The translations under genes were made by a program, and so were the position numbers. Below, piece after piece: positions 16,731-25,713 of a stretch of DNA of 64,000 nt (positions within the stretch are counted from its first letter, which is position 1; the number at the start of each line of letters is the position of its first letter). The notes beneath the pieces were generated by a model that saw nothing but the letters and a program-made list of their open reading frames with translations, was not told the DNA's origin and did no database searches. The stretch lies in the NCBI GenBank assembly GCA_910588775.1, contig CAJURH010000006.1, positions 37,908 to 101,907 on the forward strand. The letters run 5' to 3'. Origin of the DNA: an uncultured Lachnospiraceae bacterium. Lineage in GTDB: Bacteria; Bacillota; Clostridia; Lachnospirales; Lachnospiraceae.

Positions 16731-18106
16731 GAGACAATAAGGCGGGGATTCTGGCAAGTATAGGGCTTCTGACGGCGGCGGCCATCTGGGGTTTCGCCTT
16801 TGTGGTGGTGAAAAATTCCCTGGATGTGGTCCCACCCACGTATATGCTGGCTTTTCGTTTCTCCATCGCGGCTATTTTGCTGGCTTTGATTTGCTACAGG
16901 AAACTGCAAAACCTGAAAAAGGGCACGATAAGAAACGGCGCCGTTCTGGGATTCTGGCTCTTTTTCAGTTATCTGGTCCAGACCATTGGCTGTCAGTATA
17001 CCACGGCTGGGAAGAACGCTTTTTTGACTTCCGCATACGTGGTTATCGTTCCGTTTCTTGGGTGGCTGCTTTTTCGGAAAAGGCCGGATGGGTTCTGCAT
17101 GGCGGCCGCTTTTTTGGCGGTGATAGGCATGGGGATGCTATCCTTGCAGGGCGACTTGTCTGTGAACATAGGGGATGTCCTTACATTAATCTGTGCGGTG
17201 GGATTCGCGTTTCATATGATATACATTGACCGGTATGCCAAGAGTGGAGATCCGGTGGTTTTGACCGTTTTGCAGTTGGCTTTCGCCGCGTTGTTTTCCT
17301 GGATTCTGGCGCCGTTTTTGGACGGTGGCTTTCCGGTGGGGGCGTTTGAGGCGGATATCATTGGCGCCATGCTCTATCTGGGAATTTTCAGCACGATGCT
17401 GGGTTTTTTGCTCCAGAATGTGGGGCAAAAATATACGCCGCCCAATACAGCGTCTTTGCTATTGTCCATGGAATCTGTTTTCGGCGTATTGTTTTCCGCG
17501 CTGCTTTTGGGAGAGCGAATGACAGGGCGGATGCTGGCTGGTTGCGTTCTGCTGTTTATAGCTGTATTGCTGGCAGAAACAAAGTTGTCTTTTCTTTCGA
17601 AAATTTTTGTCGTTTTTTATCCAGATGATTATATGGATTCTGCGTATGAGATTGATTACGAAGGGCTTTACCAGGAAGGATACAGAGGCGTCCTTTTTGA
17701 TATTGACAATACGCTGGCCACCCATGGAGGTCCGGCGGATTCCCGGGTTGTGGAATTATTTCAGCGACTTCGGCGGATAGGCTTTCGCAGTTGTCTGCTT
17801 TCCAATAACAAGCGCGAGCGGGTAGAGTCCTTTAATGACTCTATCGGCGGTTATTTCATTGAAGACGCCCATAAGCCCTCGGCGCGAGGCTACGAAAAAG
17901 GCATGGAGCTGATGGGCACGGCGCAGGAGAATACGCTGTTTGTGGGAGATCAGATTTTCACGGATATTTATGGCGCGAAAAGAGCCGGAATAAGGAATAT
18001 TTTGGTAAAACCCATTCATCCAAAAGAAGAAATACAAATTGTTTTAAAAAGATACCTGGAGAGGATAGTCTTACATTTTTATAAGATACAGAGGGGGAAA
18101 CTTTAA
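16727..18106 (+). CDS. Fusion: EamA/DMT transporter plus YqeG-type HAD phosphatase
   Basis: A 459-residue protein joining two normally separate families. Residues 1-285 are an EamA/drug-metabolite transporter with ten hydrophobic segments (start GLLTAAAIWGFAFVVVK; PNTASLLLSMESVFG near 245). Residues about 290-459 are a YqeG-like HAD-IIIA phosphatase with KIFVVFYPDDYMDSAY, nucleophile motif FDIDNTLATHGG, SNNK and VGDQIFTDI. An in-frame TTG (17585) near the junction lacks a good ribosome site, so a true fusion is more likely than two proteins. The phosphatase would be cytoplasmic. YqeG followed by aroK and efp is a familiar clostridial order, so the transporter is probably the added partner. 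Confidence 0.85.
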   Translation: MRDNKAGILASIGLLTAAAIWGFAFVVVKNSLDVVPPTYMLAFRFSIAAILLALICYRKLQNLKKGTIRNGAVLGFWLFFSYLVQTIGCQYTTAGKNAFLTSAYVVIVPFLGWLLFRKRPDGFCMAAAFLAVIGMGMLSLQGDLSVNIGDVLTLICAVGFAFHMIYIDRYAKSGDPVVLTVLQLAFAALFSWILAPFLDGGFPVGAFEADIIGAMLYLGIFSTMLGFLLQNVGQKYTPPNTASLLLSMESVFGVLFSALLLGERMTGRMLAGCVLLFIAVLLAETKLSFLSKIFVVFYPDDYMDSAYEIDYEGLYQEGYRGVLFDIDNTLATHGGPADSRVVELFQRLRRIGFRSCLLSNNKRERVESFNDSIGGYFIEDAHKPSARGYEKGMELMGTAQENTLFVGDQIFTDIYGAKRAGIRNILVKPIHPKEEIQIVLKRYLERIVLHFYKIQRGKL

Positions 18107-18107
18107 G

Positions 18108-18656
18108 ATGAGACACATTGTACTGATTGGATTTATGGGCTCCGGGAAGACGAAGACAGGGAAGTGTCTGGCAGAAGAGTTGGGGTACCAGTTTGTAGAT
18201 GTGGATAAGAAAATCACAACCGAAATGAAAATGAGCGTGACAGATATTTTCAGTCGTTTCGGGGAAGTTTTTTTCCGGGCGCTGGAGACCAAAGCCATTA
18301 AGGAGCTGCGGCAGTTGGAACAAAGCGCGGTGATCTCGGTGGGCGGCGGCCTTCCCATGCAGAAGCAGAACCACAAGTATCTGAAGCAACTGGGAGCTGT
18401 CATTTATTTGAAAGGCACCGTGGAAACGCTGAAGAAGCGGCTGGAAGGAGATCGGACCCGGCCTCTGCTGGAAGGGGCGGACCTGGAAGGGAAAATCCGT
18501 AGAATGCTCACGGCAAGAGAGCCGGTTTATGAAAAGCTGGCGGACATTACCGTTACCACCGGCAACCAGCCGCTACAGCAGTTGGTGCAGGAAATCGCGC
18601 AGAAGTGGAAAGAGTATGAAATCCAGTATTTACTGAATAGCAAAAGCCATGTATAA
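18108..18656 (+). CDS. aroK: Shikimate kinase
   Basis: Phosphorylates shikimate at the 3-hydroxyl in aromatic amino acid synthesis, 182 residues. Visible are the P-loop GFMGSGKT (8-15), DVD (metal and shikimate), RFGEVFFR (shikimate-binding Arg), VGGGLP and the lid RTRPLL. A GGGGGAAAC site precedes ATG 18108, two bases after the preceding stop, so it is probably co-transcribed with the fusion gene. Confidence 0.93.
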   Translation: MRHIVLIGFMGSGKTKTGKCLAEELGYQFVDVDKKITTEMKMSVTDIFSRFGEVFFRALETKAIKELRQLEQSAVISVGGGLPMQKQNHKYLKQLGAVIYLKGTVETLKKRLEGDRTRPLLEGADLEGKIRRMLTAREPVYEKLADITVTTGNQPLQQLVQEIAQKWKEYEIQYLLNSKSHV

Positions 18657-18747
18657 TGAAATCGCTGTGATAATGATTCAGCGGTAGTGTTTCGTGGGGG
18701 CGCATGGGCGAAGAGAGGCCCCGCAGAAGATTAAGGAGGAGAGACAG

Positions 18748-19305
18748 ATGATTTCAGCAGGAGATTTTAGAAACGGCGTGACGCTGGAGATTGATGGAAA
18801 TGTAGTGCAGATTGTGGAGTTTCAGCATGTGAAACCGGGGAAAGGCGCAGCTTTCGTACGGACAAAGTATAAGAATATTATTACAGGGGCTGTTTTGGAA
18901 AAATCTTTCCGGCCCACAGAAAAGTTCCCTGCCGCACGGATTGAGCGCGTGGATATGCAGTATTTATACAACGACGGCGAGCTCTATTATTTCATGGATA
19001 ACAATACCTATGAACAGATTGGTCTGAACCAGGAGACGATCGGGGAAGCGCTGAAGTTTATCAAGGAAAATGAGATGGTGAAAGTGTGTTCCTATAATGG
19101 CAACGTGTTTGCCGTAGAGCCGCCTCTCTTTGTGGAATTGGAGATTACGGAGACGGAACCGGGCTTTAAAGGGGATACCGCTCAGGGAGCCACCAAGCCA
19201 GCGACAGTGGAAACCGGGGCTACCGTTTATGTGCCGCTCTTTGTGGACCAGGGAGATAAAATCAAGATTGACACCAGAAGTGGAGAATATTTATCCCGGG
19301 TATAA
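18748..19305 (+). CDS. efp: Translation elongation factor P
   Basis: Ribosome-binding factor that relieves stalling at polyproline stretches, 185 residues, the normal length. Three beta-barrel domains are expected; the KOW-like N-domain has the VKPGKGAAFVRTK loop with the modifiable Lys in PGKG. The C-terminal signature is seen as KIDTRSGEYLSR. AAGGAGGAG lies 8 bases before ATG 18748. The frame extends upstream to 18694 but has no homology there. Confidence 0.95.
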   Translation: MISAGDFRNGVTLEIDGNVVQIVEFQHVKPGKGAAFVRTKYKNIITGAVLEKSFRPTEKFPAARIERVDMQYLYNDGELYYFMDNNTYEQIGLNQETIGEALKFIKENEMVKVCSYNGNVFAVEPPLFVELEITETEPGFKGDTAQGATKPATVETGATVYVPLFVDQGDKIKIDTRSGEYLSRV

Positions 19306-19518
19306 AGTGGATGGACGCATGGCGTTGCTGCGTATGAAAAAAAGCGCGGCAACGTCTGGATTATGAAATAAATATAAACTTTTCTGCACGCTTCTGGACA
19401 TTGAGGCGGCTTCATGGTATTCTATTGACAGAACATTTCTGTGTTATCCGCACATTCGTGCATAATGTTCCAACTCTTTAGTCGAAGATAAGATTTTTTT
19501 TGTAGAAAGGATGGTTGT

Positions 19519-20124
19519 TTGCATACGAAAAATTTAAAAAACGAGATACTTTTTCAGGTAATCAGTGCAACTAGAAACCGGGATTTGTTGGAGCAAGCGC
19601 CTCACGATGTATACTTAGACCTTGCCATTGTATATTTTTATATGGAGGAGGGAGCCGATTGTCGGAAAAGGGTTTTGCTGTTCAATAATGAGCAGATGCG
19701 CAGATACAGCGTGACGAAAGAAGAGTTGAAGGAATGGGCCATGGTCAATACGCCCCGTCTTCTTCCCGTGTCTTTTCATTCTATGGAGCATGTGATGCGG
19801 GAATTTCAGCTTTGGGACTCCATGGGGGAGGGAACCCAGTGGGCGCCTATGTATGTGCTTTCCAATGTGAAAATGTTTCTCGGCTCCGCTTGTCTTTTCT
19901 ATCCGAAAGTTCTGTCATCCATTCGAAACACGGTGCAGGCGGATTTCTATATTCTTCCCAGCAGTATTCATGAGTGCATTATCTTACCCATGTCGGACGC
20001 ATATACCAAGAGTGAATTAGAAAAAATCGTGTATGAGGTGAACATTACACAAGTTCCGGAACAGGAAATCCTGTCGAATTATGTATATATTTACCAAAAA
20101 AGCACGCAAAAATTTTCTAAATAA
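19519..20124 (+). CDS. DUF5688 family protein, N-terminally short
   Basis: A 201-residue cytoplasmic protein matching the C-terminal part of DUF5688 proteins: YLDLAIVYFYM, WAMVNTPRLLPVSFHSM, MYVLSN followed by FGSACLFYPKVL-like residues, DFYILPSSIHECIILP and a VNITQVPEQEILSNYVY end. Full members usually carry roughly 100 further residues upstream, which are absent from the 213 bases before this TTG start. It may be a shortened but expressed form: AAAGGA lies 9 bases before TTG 19519. Function is unknown; the family is frequent and multicopy in Lachnospiraceae. Confidence 0.7.
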   Translation: MHTKNLKNEILFQVISATRNRDLLEQAPHDVYLDLAIVYFYMEEGADCRKRVLLFNNEQMRRYSVTKEELKEWAMVNTPRLLPVSFHSMEHVMREFQLWDSMGEGTQWAPMYVLSNVKMFLGSACLFYPKVLSSIRNTVQADFYILPSSIHECIILPMSDAYTKSELEKIVYEVNITQVPEQEILSNYVYIYQKSTQKFSK

Positions 20125-20155
20125 TTGAAAAAATTCCGAATTTCTTTTTCTTAGC

Positions 20156-20184
20156 TTTACAAATGAATGCGGATGTGCTATTAT
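20156..20184 (+). promoter_or_regulatory. Promoter of the tRNA-Arg gene
   Basis: TTTACA (20156-20161) and TATTAT (20179-20184) are separated by exactly 17 bases and end 32 bases before the tRNA. Confidence 0.6.
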
Positions 20185-20216
20185 ACATTGAGTATAAATT
20201 GCAGATTGCAATATAG

Positions 20217-20289
20217 GCATCCGTAGCTCAGGGGATAGAGCAGTGGTTTCCGGTGCCACGTGTCGGGGGTTCGAATCCCTCCGGATGTG
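20217..20289 (+). tRNA. tRNA-Arg (anticodon CCG)
   Basis: A full cloverleaf can be folded by eye. The acceptor stem pairs GCATCCG with CGGATGT, the first pair being G-T. The D stem is GCTC/GAGC. The anticodon stem GTGGT/GCCAC holds the loop TTCCGGT, so the anticodon is CCG and reads CGG codons. The T arm is GGGGG TTCGAAT CCCTC. The CCA end is not encoded. Confidence 0.93.
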
Positions 20290-20415
20290 TTTCCTCGTTT
20301 TATTAAACAGATTGACGAAGTGTGTGTTTGAGATAGTTTATTGCACAATTTTACATGGAAGTTGTCCGTGGAAGATGGTTTCCAGGCACGCTCCAGGGTG
20401 AAGGGGGGAATGGCT

Positions 20416-21372
20416 GTGGATAATTTCAGAGAGTGGTTGTCCGATAATCTCCGCTATATCATATTAGTAGTGGTGGGGGCAGTAGTGGTGGTTGCGCTGT
20501 TCTTCGGCGTACGCGCTTTTACAAGTTCGGATAAGAAAGATGCAGCCTCATCGAATCAGGCGAATGCCCAATCAGGGAACCAGCAGAATTCTGCAAATCA
20601 GGCGGTGTCCGACAATGTTTCGGCGGACGCATTGGAAAAAGATGCAATTCCAGAAGTGAACGAGCTGGTGCAGGCATATTATAAGGCGCTGGGTGAGAAG
20701 AACATAGAATCGTTGAAAGAAGTTGTGAAAGACTTAGATCCTGCGGAAGAGAGTAAGATTGCCAATACGAAATATATAGAGAGCTATGAGAACGTAGAGG
20801 TGTACACGAAGAAGGGACTGGAGGAAGGAACATATGTGGTTTTCGCCAGTTTTGCCTATAAGTGTACAGATGTGGAGACTCCGGCTCCCGCATTGAGTCA
20901 GTTATATGTGGTGACGGATGAGGACGGCAAATTGTGGATTTCCGCAGAGGCAGTGGGTGATCCGCAGATTCAGGCCTATGTGAATACGATTATGAGTCAG
21001 GCGGATGTGATTCAGCTTCGCAATAATGTACAAGCCGCCTATGACCAGGCGCAGGCCAATGATCCACAGTTGAAAGCGTTTCTGGAGAGTTTAGGAGGCG
21101 AAGATTCCGGCACGCCGGTGCCGCAGCAGGCTGACAGCGCATCGGGGAATGATGCGGCAGGGCAGGATATGGCAAATACGAATACGGCGTCAGAAGGTAC
21201 AATGACAGCGATTGATGATTGTAATGTGCGTATGGCGGCGGAATCTGGCACAGATATTGTGACGGTGGTGCCAGCCGGTGAACAGGTAAATGTGCTTGGC
21301 CAGGAAAATGGTTGGGTGCAGATTGAATACGGCGGCATTGTGGGGTATGTATACCAGGATTTGCTTCAATAG
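20416..21372 (+). CDS. Membrane-anchored SH3-domain protein
   Basis: About 318 residues: a short cytoplasmic N-terminus, one membrane segment (about 12-34), a Ser/Asn/Gln-rich linker, an NTF2-like or unassigned extracellular domain (about 75-205; YYKALGEKNIESLKEVV), another low-complexity linker, and a bacterial SH3 domain (about 255-318; NVRMAAESGTDIVTVVPAGEQV, ending VGYVYQDLLQ). Such SH3 domains usually bind wall peptides or mediate surface contacts. GTG 20416 is preferred to ATG 20410 because AGGGGG is only 2 bases from the latter. Confidence 0.78.
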   Translation: MDNFREWLSDNLRYIILVVVGAVVVVALFFGVRAFTSSDKKDAASSNQANAQSGNQQNSANQAVSDNVSADALEKDAIPEVNELVQAYYKALGEKNIESLKEVVKDLDPAEESKIANTKYIESYENVEVYTKKGLEEGTYVVFASFAYKCTDVETPAPALSQLYVVTDEDGKLWISAEAVGDPQIQAYVNTIMSQADVIQLRNNVQAAYDQAQANDPQLKAFLESLGGEDSGTPVPQQADSASGNDAAGQDMANTNTASEGTMTAIDDCNVRMAAESGTDIVTVVPAGEQVNVLGQENGWVQIEYGGIVGYVYQDLLQ

Positions 21373-21401
21373 TGGAACATAAATGGAATTGATATTGAAA
21401 G

Positions 21402-21435
21402 AGGTATGGTGAGTTTTGCACCATGCCTTTTATCT
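21402..21435 (+). terminator. Rho-independent terminator after the SH3 protein gene
   Basis: AGGTATGGTG pairs with CACCATGCCT (one G-T) around a 7-base loop, followed by TTTTATCTT. Confidence 0.7.
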
Positions 21436-21474
21436 TATATGAAATTTCTGTAAGCATTCCTTATAAGATAAAAG
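21427..21474. repeat. 13-bp inverted repeat upstream of the MATE gene
   Basis: CTTTTATCTTATA (21427-21439) is repeated in inverted form at 21462-21474 around a 22-base loop. Its left arm overlaps the last two bases of the terminator stem, so the two structures could compete. No known riboswitch was recognised. Confidence 0.6.
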
Positions 21475-21558
21475 CCCTTTGGGTGGGGAGCGCACTGCGG
21501 CGCAAAAGAATTTTTCTTATTTAGGCGATTGTTTTTAGAAGGAGAGGCATTCGAATAT

Positions 21559-22914
21559 ATGGAGAAGAAACAATTTTACAAAATGGTAGCTGCATTGGTT
21601 TTGCCCATTGCTATTCAAAATTTGATAAATGTAGGTGTGACTTCCGCAGATGTAATTATGTTAGGCAAGGTAGGGGAGACGGTTTTATCCGCCTCCTCTT
21701 TGGCTGGTCAGATCTATTTTATTATGACGCTGATTTTCTTTGGGCTTACATCTGGAGCGGCGGTGCTCACGGCCCAGTATTGGGGAAAAGGGGATACCAG
21801 GACCATTGAGAAAGTGCTTGGCATTACCCTGCGTATTGGATTTTTGGTGTCCATCGGATTTACCCTGGCGGTATGGGCTGTGCCAGAAACTCTGATGAGG
21901 CTTTTCACTTCTGAGGAAGAAGTGATTGCGCAGGGAATTCAATACCTGAAGATTATATCCTGTTCGTACGTGTTTTCCGGCATTACGATTGTGTATTTTA
22001 ATGTGATGCGCAGCGTGGAGCGGGTGGTAATCGCCACCGTGACATATTCCATTTCGCTGGTGATCAATGTGGTATGCAACGCCATATTTATTTTTGGTCT
22101 TTTGGGGGCGCCAGTTATGGGGATTCGGGGTGCGGCGCTGGGGACGCTGATAGCTCGGATTTTTGAAGTATGCGTTGTGGTGGTTTATGGGTGGAGATAC
22201 AATGACGCGGTGCGTTTTCACTGGAAGGATTTGTTTGCCAGAAATCCGGTTTTACATAAAGATTTTTTGAAATATTCTATGCCGGTGATGTTTAACGAGC
22301 TGGCCTGGGGTGCGGGCATGGCGGCTATTACGGCTATCGTGGGACACTTAGGCAGCGCGGCGGTGGCGGCCCATTCTGTTACGCAGGTAAGCCGGCAGCT
22401 TGCCATGGTGGTGAGTATGGGCGTGGCGGCTGCGGCAGCCATAGTCTGCGGAAAAGCCATTGGAGAGGGCAGAGAGGACTTGGCGAAAATTTATGCGGCC
22501 CGGTTCACTAAGCTGGCAGCGGGCCTGGGCGTGGTGGGAGGCACGTTGATTCTATTCATTTCTCCGGTAGCCAGAGCGCTTTTGAATCTGTCCGATCAGG
22601 CCCGGTCATATTTGGGCTTTATGATGTTGGTGATGGCTGTTTTGACGTTGTTCCAATCTATGAATTGCGTCTGGATTGTGGGAGTTTTTCGTTCTGGCGG
22701 AGACACCAAGTATGGACTGTATCTGGATGGATTTTCCCTGTGGGGCGGGTCCATTATCCTGGGAATCCTATGCGCCTTTGTTCTGCATGTTCCCATGCCC
22801 TGGTTGTATGTGGTTCTCTGCTGCGACGAACTTCTGAAACTTCCATTTGCCATCCGTCGGTACAAATCTTACCGCTGGCTTAGAAATGTAACCCGGGCGT
22901 CTGTATCGGATTAA
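21559..22914 (+). CDS. MATE family efflux transporter
   Basis: Multidrug/toxin exporter of about 451 residues with twelve predicted membrane segments in two related halves. The first half opens with ALVLPIAIQNLINVGVTSADVIMLG, typical of MATE proteins (NorM/DinF-like clostridial branch); the second repeats a PVMFNELAWGAG segment near 245. The frame opens at TTG 21529, but similarity starts at ATG 21559, 12 bases after AAGGAGAGG. Coupling ion and substrate cannot be read from the sequence. Confidence 0.9.
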   Translation: MEKKQFYKMVAALVLPIAIQNLINVGVTSADVIMLGKVGETVLSASSLAGQIYFIMTLIFFGLTSGAAVLTAQYWGKGDTRTIEKVLGITLRIGFLVSIGFTLAVWAVPETLMRLFTSEEEVIAQGIQYLKIISCSYVFSGITIVYFNVMRSVERVVIATVTYSISLVINVVCNAIFIFGLLGAPVMGIRGAALGTLIARIFEVCVVVVYGWRYNDAVRFHWKDLFARNPVLHKDFLKYSMPVMFNELAWGAGMAAITAIVGHLGSAAVAAHSVTQVSRQLAMVVSMGVAAAAAIVCGKAIGEGREDLAKIYAARFTKLAAGLGVVGGTLILFISPVARALLNLSDQARSYLGFMMLVMAVLTLFQSMNCVWIVGVFRSGGDTKYGLYLDGFSLWGGSIILGILCAFVLHVPMPWLYVVLCCDELLKLPFAIRRYKSYRWLRNVTRASVSD

Positions 22915-22931
22915 ATTTTGAAGGAGGGCGT

Positions 22932-24407
22932 ATGTTGAAGACGAAAGTGATTGCTATTGATTTGGGCGCTTCCAGCGGCCGCCTGGTGGAGTGCGCGCTG
23001 GAAGGAAGTCGAATGCAGGTAAGGGAAATTTATCGTTTTCCCAACGCCGGGATTCGTGTCCACAGCCGGATATACACGGATATTCTGTACATTTTTGACA
23101 ACATTCTGAAAGGACTGCAAGCCTGCGCCAGGGAAGGTGGGCGTTATGAAGCGGCGGGGATTGACGCGTGGGGCGTGGATTTCGGATTTTTGGACGAGGA
23201 AGGGGATTTGCTGGGCAATCTCTATCAGTATCGGGACCCTCAAAGTGCGGATATGAGAGCCCTTTTCGCAGAGCGGTTTGGAGAAAAGGGGCTGTTCTAT
23301 GAGACGGGCGTTCAAGATATGTGGTATAATACGGTTTATCAGCTGATGGGCATAAAATGCAGGAAAAAGGATGCGTTTCATTATGCATCCACTTTCCTGA
23401 TGACGGCAGATGTTCTGGGATATTTTCTCACAGGGGAATGCAGCCTGGAGTATACCGGCGTATCCACAACCCAGATGTATGACATGAGAAAGAAAAAGTG
23501 GTCGGAAAAAATTTTCCGCCAGTTGGAGCTGGCTTCGGATAAGTTCCCGGAGGTTTTGCAGACGGGCGGGATAAAAGGAGCGTTTTGCAGACAAGTGGAG
23601 GAGATGACAGGCATCAATGAAGGGGTGAAGCTGGTGGCTACGGCACAGCACGATTCCGCCTCGGCGGCCTATGCGGCTCCAGCAAAAGAGTCGGCGTATC
23701 TGTTCATCAATTCGGGGACATGGTCGGTGATTGGGACCATTTTGGACGATCCGATTATCAATGATAAAGTCTATGACCACGGATTTTCCAATGAGGGCGC
23801 CGCTTTTGGGCGGGTTAAGCTGGTGAAGTCCATTATGGGGATGTGGCTGGTGCAGGAAATCCGCAAGCGTTGGAAGAAAAAAGGGCTGGATACGGATTAT
23901 GATTTCCTGATGGAAGAGGCGGGCAAAGCCGCTGCTTTTTCCGGGTACATGGATGTGGACGATGAAACGTTTATCGCGCCTGCGGACATGGAGGAGGCCA
24001 TCGCCCAGTACATAGCCAGAACCGGACAGAGGCAGCTACAGGGCCAGGGAGAATACTATCGTGCAATTATGGAGTCTCTGGCGTTCAAGTACAGGCAGGC
24101 GGTTATGGAGCTGGAGGAAATTTGTAATCGAAGATATGAGAGAATTTATCTGTTGGGCGGAGCTGTCCAGGACAAGGATTTCTGCCAGTACATAGCCAAC
24201 GCCACAGGAAAAGAGGTTGTGGCCGGCCCGGTGGAGGCAACAGCTGTGGGCAACGGAATGATACAGCTTCAAGCCCTGGGCAAAGTAAAGGCGCGGGATG
24301 CAGTTGAAATCATTCGGGAATCTTTTGCAGTAGAACGGCATCAGCCTCGGGAAACGGAAGTTTGGAAACGAAACTATGAAAACTACCTCCGGGTAACCGG
24401 AAAATAG
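22932..24407 (+). CDS. rhaB: Rhamnulokinase family sugar kinase
   Basis: FGGY-family carbohydrate kinase, 491 residues, predicted to phosphorylate L-rhamnulose at C1. The N-terminal ATPase fold begins AIDLGASSGRLV, with the substrate region DAWGVDFGFLDEEG and the ATP domain segments NSGTWSVIG and LLGGAVQDKDFCQ. AAGGAGGG precedes ATG 22932. An aldolase gene follows after 16 bases, fitting a deoxysugar catabolic pair. No rhamnose isomerase or mutarotase is present here, so L-fuculose or another ketose remains possible. Confidence 0.87.
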   Translation: MLKTKVIAIDLGASSGRLVECALEGSRMQVREIYRFPNAGIRVHSRIYTDILYIFDNILKGLQACAREGGRYEAAGIDAWGVDFGFLDEEGDLLGNLYQYRDPQSADMRALFAERFGEKGLFYETGVQDMWYNTVYQLMGIKCRKKDAFHYASTFLMTADVLGYFLTGECSLEYTGVSTTQMYDMRKKKWSEKIFRQLELASDKFPEVLQTGGIKGAFCRQVEEMTGINEGVKLVATAQHDSASAAYAAPAKESAYLFINSGTWSVIGTILDDPIINDKVYDHGFSNEGAAFGRVKLVKSIMGMWLVQEIRKRWKKKGLDTDYDFLMEEAGKAAAFSGYMDVDDETFIAPADMEEAIAQYIARTGQRQLQGQGEYYRAIMESLAFKYRQAVMELEEICNRRYERIYLLGGAVQDKDFCQYIANATGKEVVAGPVEATAVGNGMIQLQALGKVKARDAVEIIRESFAVERHQPRETEVWKRNYENYLRVTGK

Positions 24408-24423
24408 AAAGGAGTGGAGGCAA

Positions 24424-25713
24424 ATGAACATGCATATGCTGCACCCAGCGGAACAGTTGGCGCGGTTTATACGGCGAGTATACGATCAGAGGCTGACGAC
24501 GACTTCCGGGGGCAATTTATCCATAATGGACGACAATGGTGACATGTGGATTACGCCGGGTTCCGTTGACAAAGGGAATCTGACCAAAGAGGATATGGTC
24601 TGCATAAAGCCGGACAAAACGGTGATTGGCAGGCATAAACCCAGCAGCGAATACCCGTTTCATTTGAAAATCTATGAGACAAGAAAGGAGCTGCGGGCCG
24701 TTCTTCACGCGCATCCGTCGGCGTTGGTGGCTTTCTCCATCGTTCGGAAAATCCCGGATATGCGGTTAACGCCGTTTTCCTATCTGGAGTGTGGGAAAGT
24801 TGGTATGGCCAAATACGCCATGACGGGCAGCCAAGAGTTGGGAGAGCGAATTGCGGAAGTTTTCCGTCAGGGATGCGACGCGGCCATATTGGAAAATCAT
24901 GGTGTGGTGGTGGGCGCCGAAACGCTATCGGATGCATTTGGCCGGTTCGAGATTCTGGAAGCGGCGGCCAGGACGCAGATACACGCGGCTTCCTTGGGCA
25001 AGCTTAAACCGTTGGATGAGGCGACGTTGAAGAGATGCCAAGATAAGATGGCGGCGCCAATGGAAGCTTTTCAGCCGAAGGGTTATTCCAGCCAGGAGAA
25101 AACGGCGCGAGGGGAAATCTGTTCCTTTGCGGCGCGGGCGTATCGTCAGGGACTGCTCACTTCCGTACAGGGTTCCTTCTCCCAGCGGGTGGGGGAGAAG
25201 CGTTTTGTGGTGACTCCCAGTCATAGAGATAAGAGCAGTCTGGAGCCGGAAGATCTGGTGGCAGTGGAAAATGGCCGGGCGGAGACGGGGAAAACACCCA
25301 GCCGGATGACGGCGCTTCACCGGGCGATTTACAAAGCGCATCCGGAGGTGAATAGCATTATCATGTGCCAGCCCCAGTATGCCATGGCCTTTGCGGTGAC
25401 AGGGGAACCGCTGGATTCCAAAACCATACCGGAAAGTTATATCATGATGCGGGACATCCCTCGTTTTTCAGGGCTTACGCTGCTGACAAAGCCAGAGGAA
25501 ATCGCCGGTATGTTCAATAAGAGCGTTCCCATCGTTCTGGTGGAAAATGACTGCCTGATTGTAACAGGGCCCACAATGCTCAATGCGTTTGACCGTCTGG
25601 AAGTTACAGAGTACAGCGCCATGTCCATTGTAATGTCAAAGAGTCAGGGAGACATTATTCCCATTGATGAAAAGGGATTGGAAGAGATTCGAAGAGGTTT
25701 TCATCTGTTGTAG
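24424..25713 (+). CDS. Tandem class II aldolase/adducin protein
   Basis: A 429-residue protein with two class II aldolase folds. The first (about 5-205) keeps the zinc-site pattern of fuculose/rhamnulose-1-phosphate aldolases: Glu in SSEYPFH, two His in VLHAHPS and a third in LENHGV. The second (about 225-425) is a degenerate copy, with MCQPQY where HxHP should be and ENDC where ENHG should be, so it is probably structural. Next to rhamnulokinase the likely reaction is cleavage of a ketose 1-phosphate to dihydroxyacetone phosphate and lactaldehyde. GAAAGGAGTGG precedes ATG 24424. Confidence 0.85.
   Translation: MNMHMLHPAEQLARFIRRVYDQRLTTTSGGNLSIMDDNGDMWITPGSVDKGNLTKEDMVCIKPDKTVIGRHKPSSEYPFHLKIYETRKELRAVLHAHPSALVAFSIVRKIPDMRLTPFSYLECGKVGMAKYAMTGSQELGERIAEVFRQGCDAAILENHGVVVGAETLSDAFGRFEILEAAARTQIHAASLGKLKPLDEATLKRCQDKMAAPMEAFQPKGYSSQEKTARGEICSFAARAYRQGLLTSVQGSFSQRVGEKRFVVTPSHRDKSSLEPEDLVAVENGRAETGKTPSRMTALHRAIYKAHPEVNSIIMCQPQYAMAFAVTGEPLDSKTIPESYIMMRDIPRFSGLTLLTKPEEIAGMFNKSVPIVLVENDCLIVTGPTMLNAFDRLEVTEYSAMSIVMSKSQGDIIPIDEKGLEEIRRGFHLL

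Noticed and set aside
19318..19365. Hairpin after efp (GTTGCTGCG with CGCGGCAAC) as a terminator
   Set aside because: The stem is short, the loop is long and no T tract follows.
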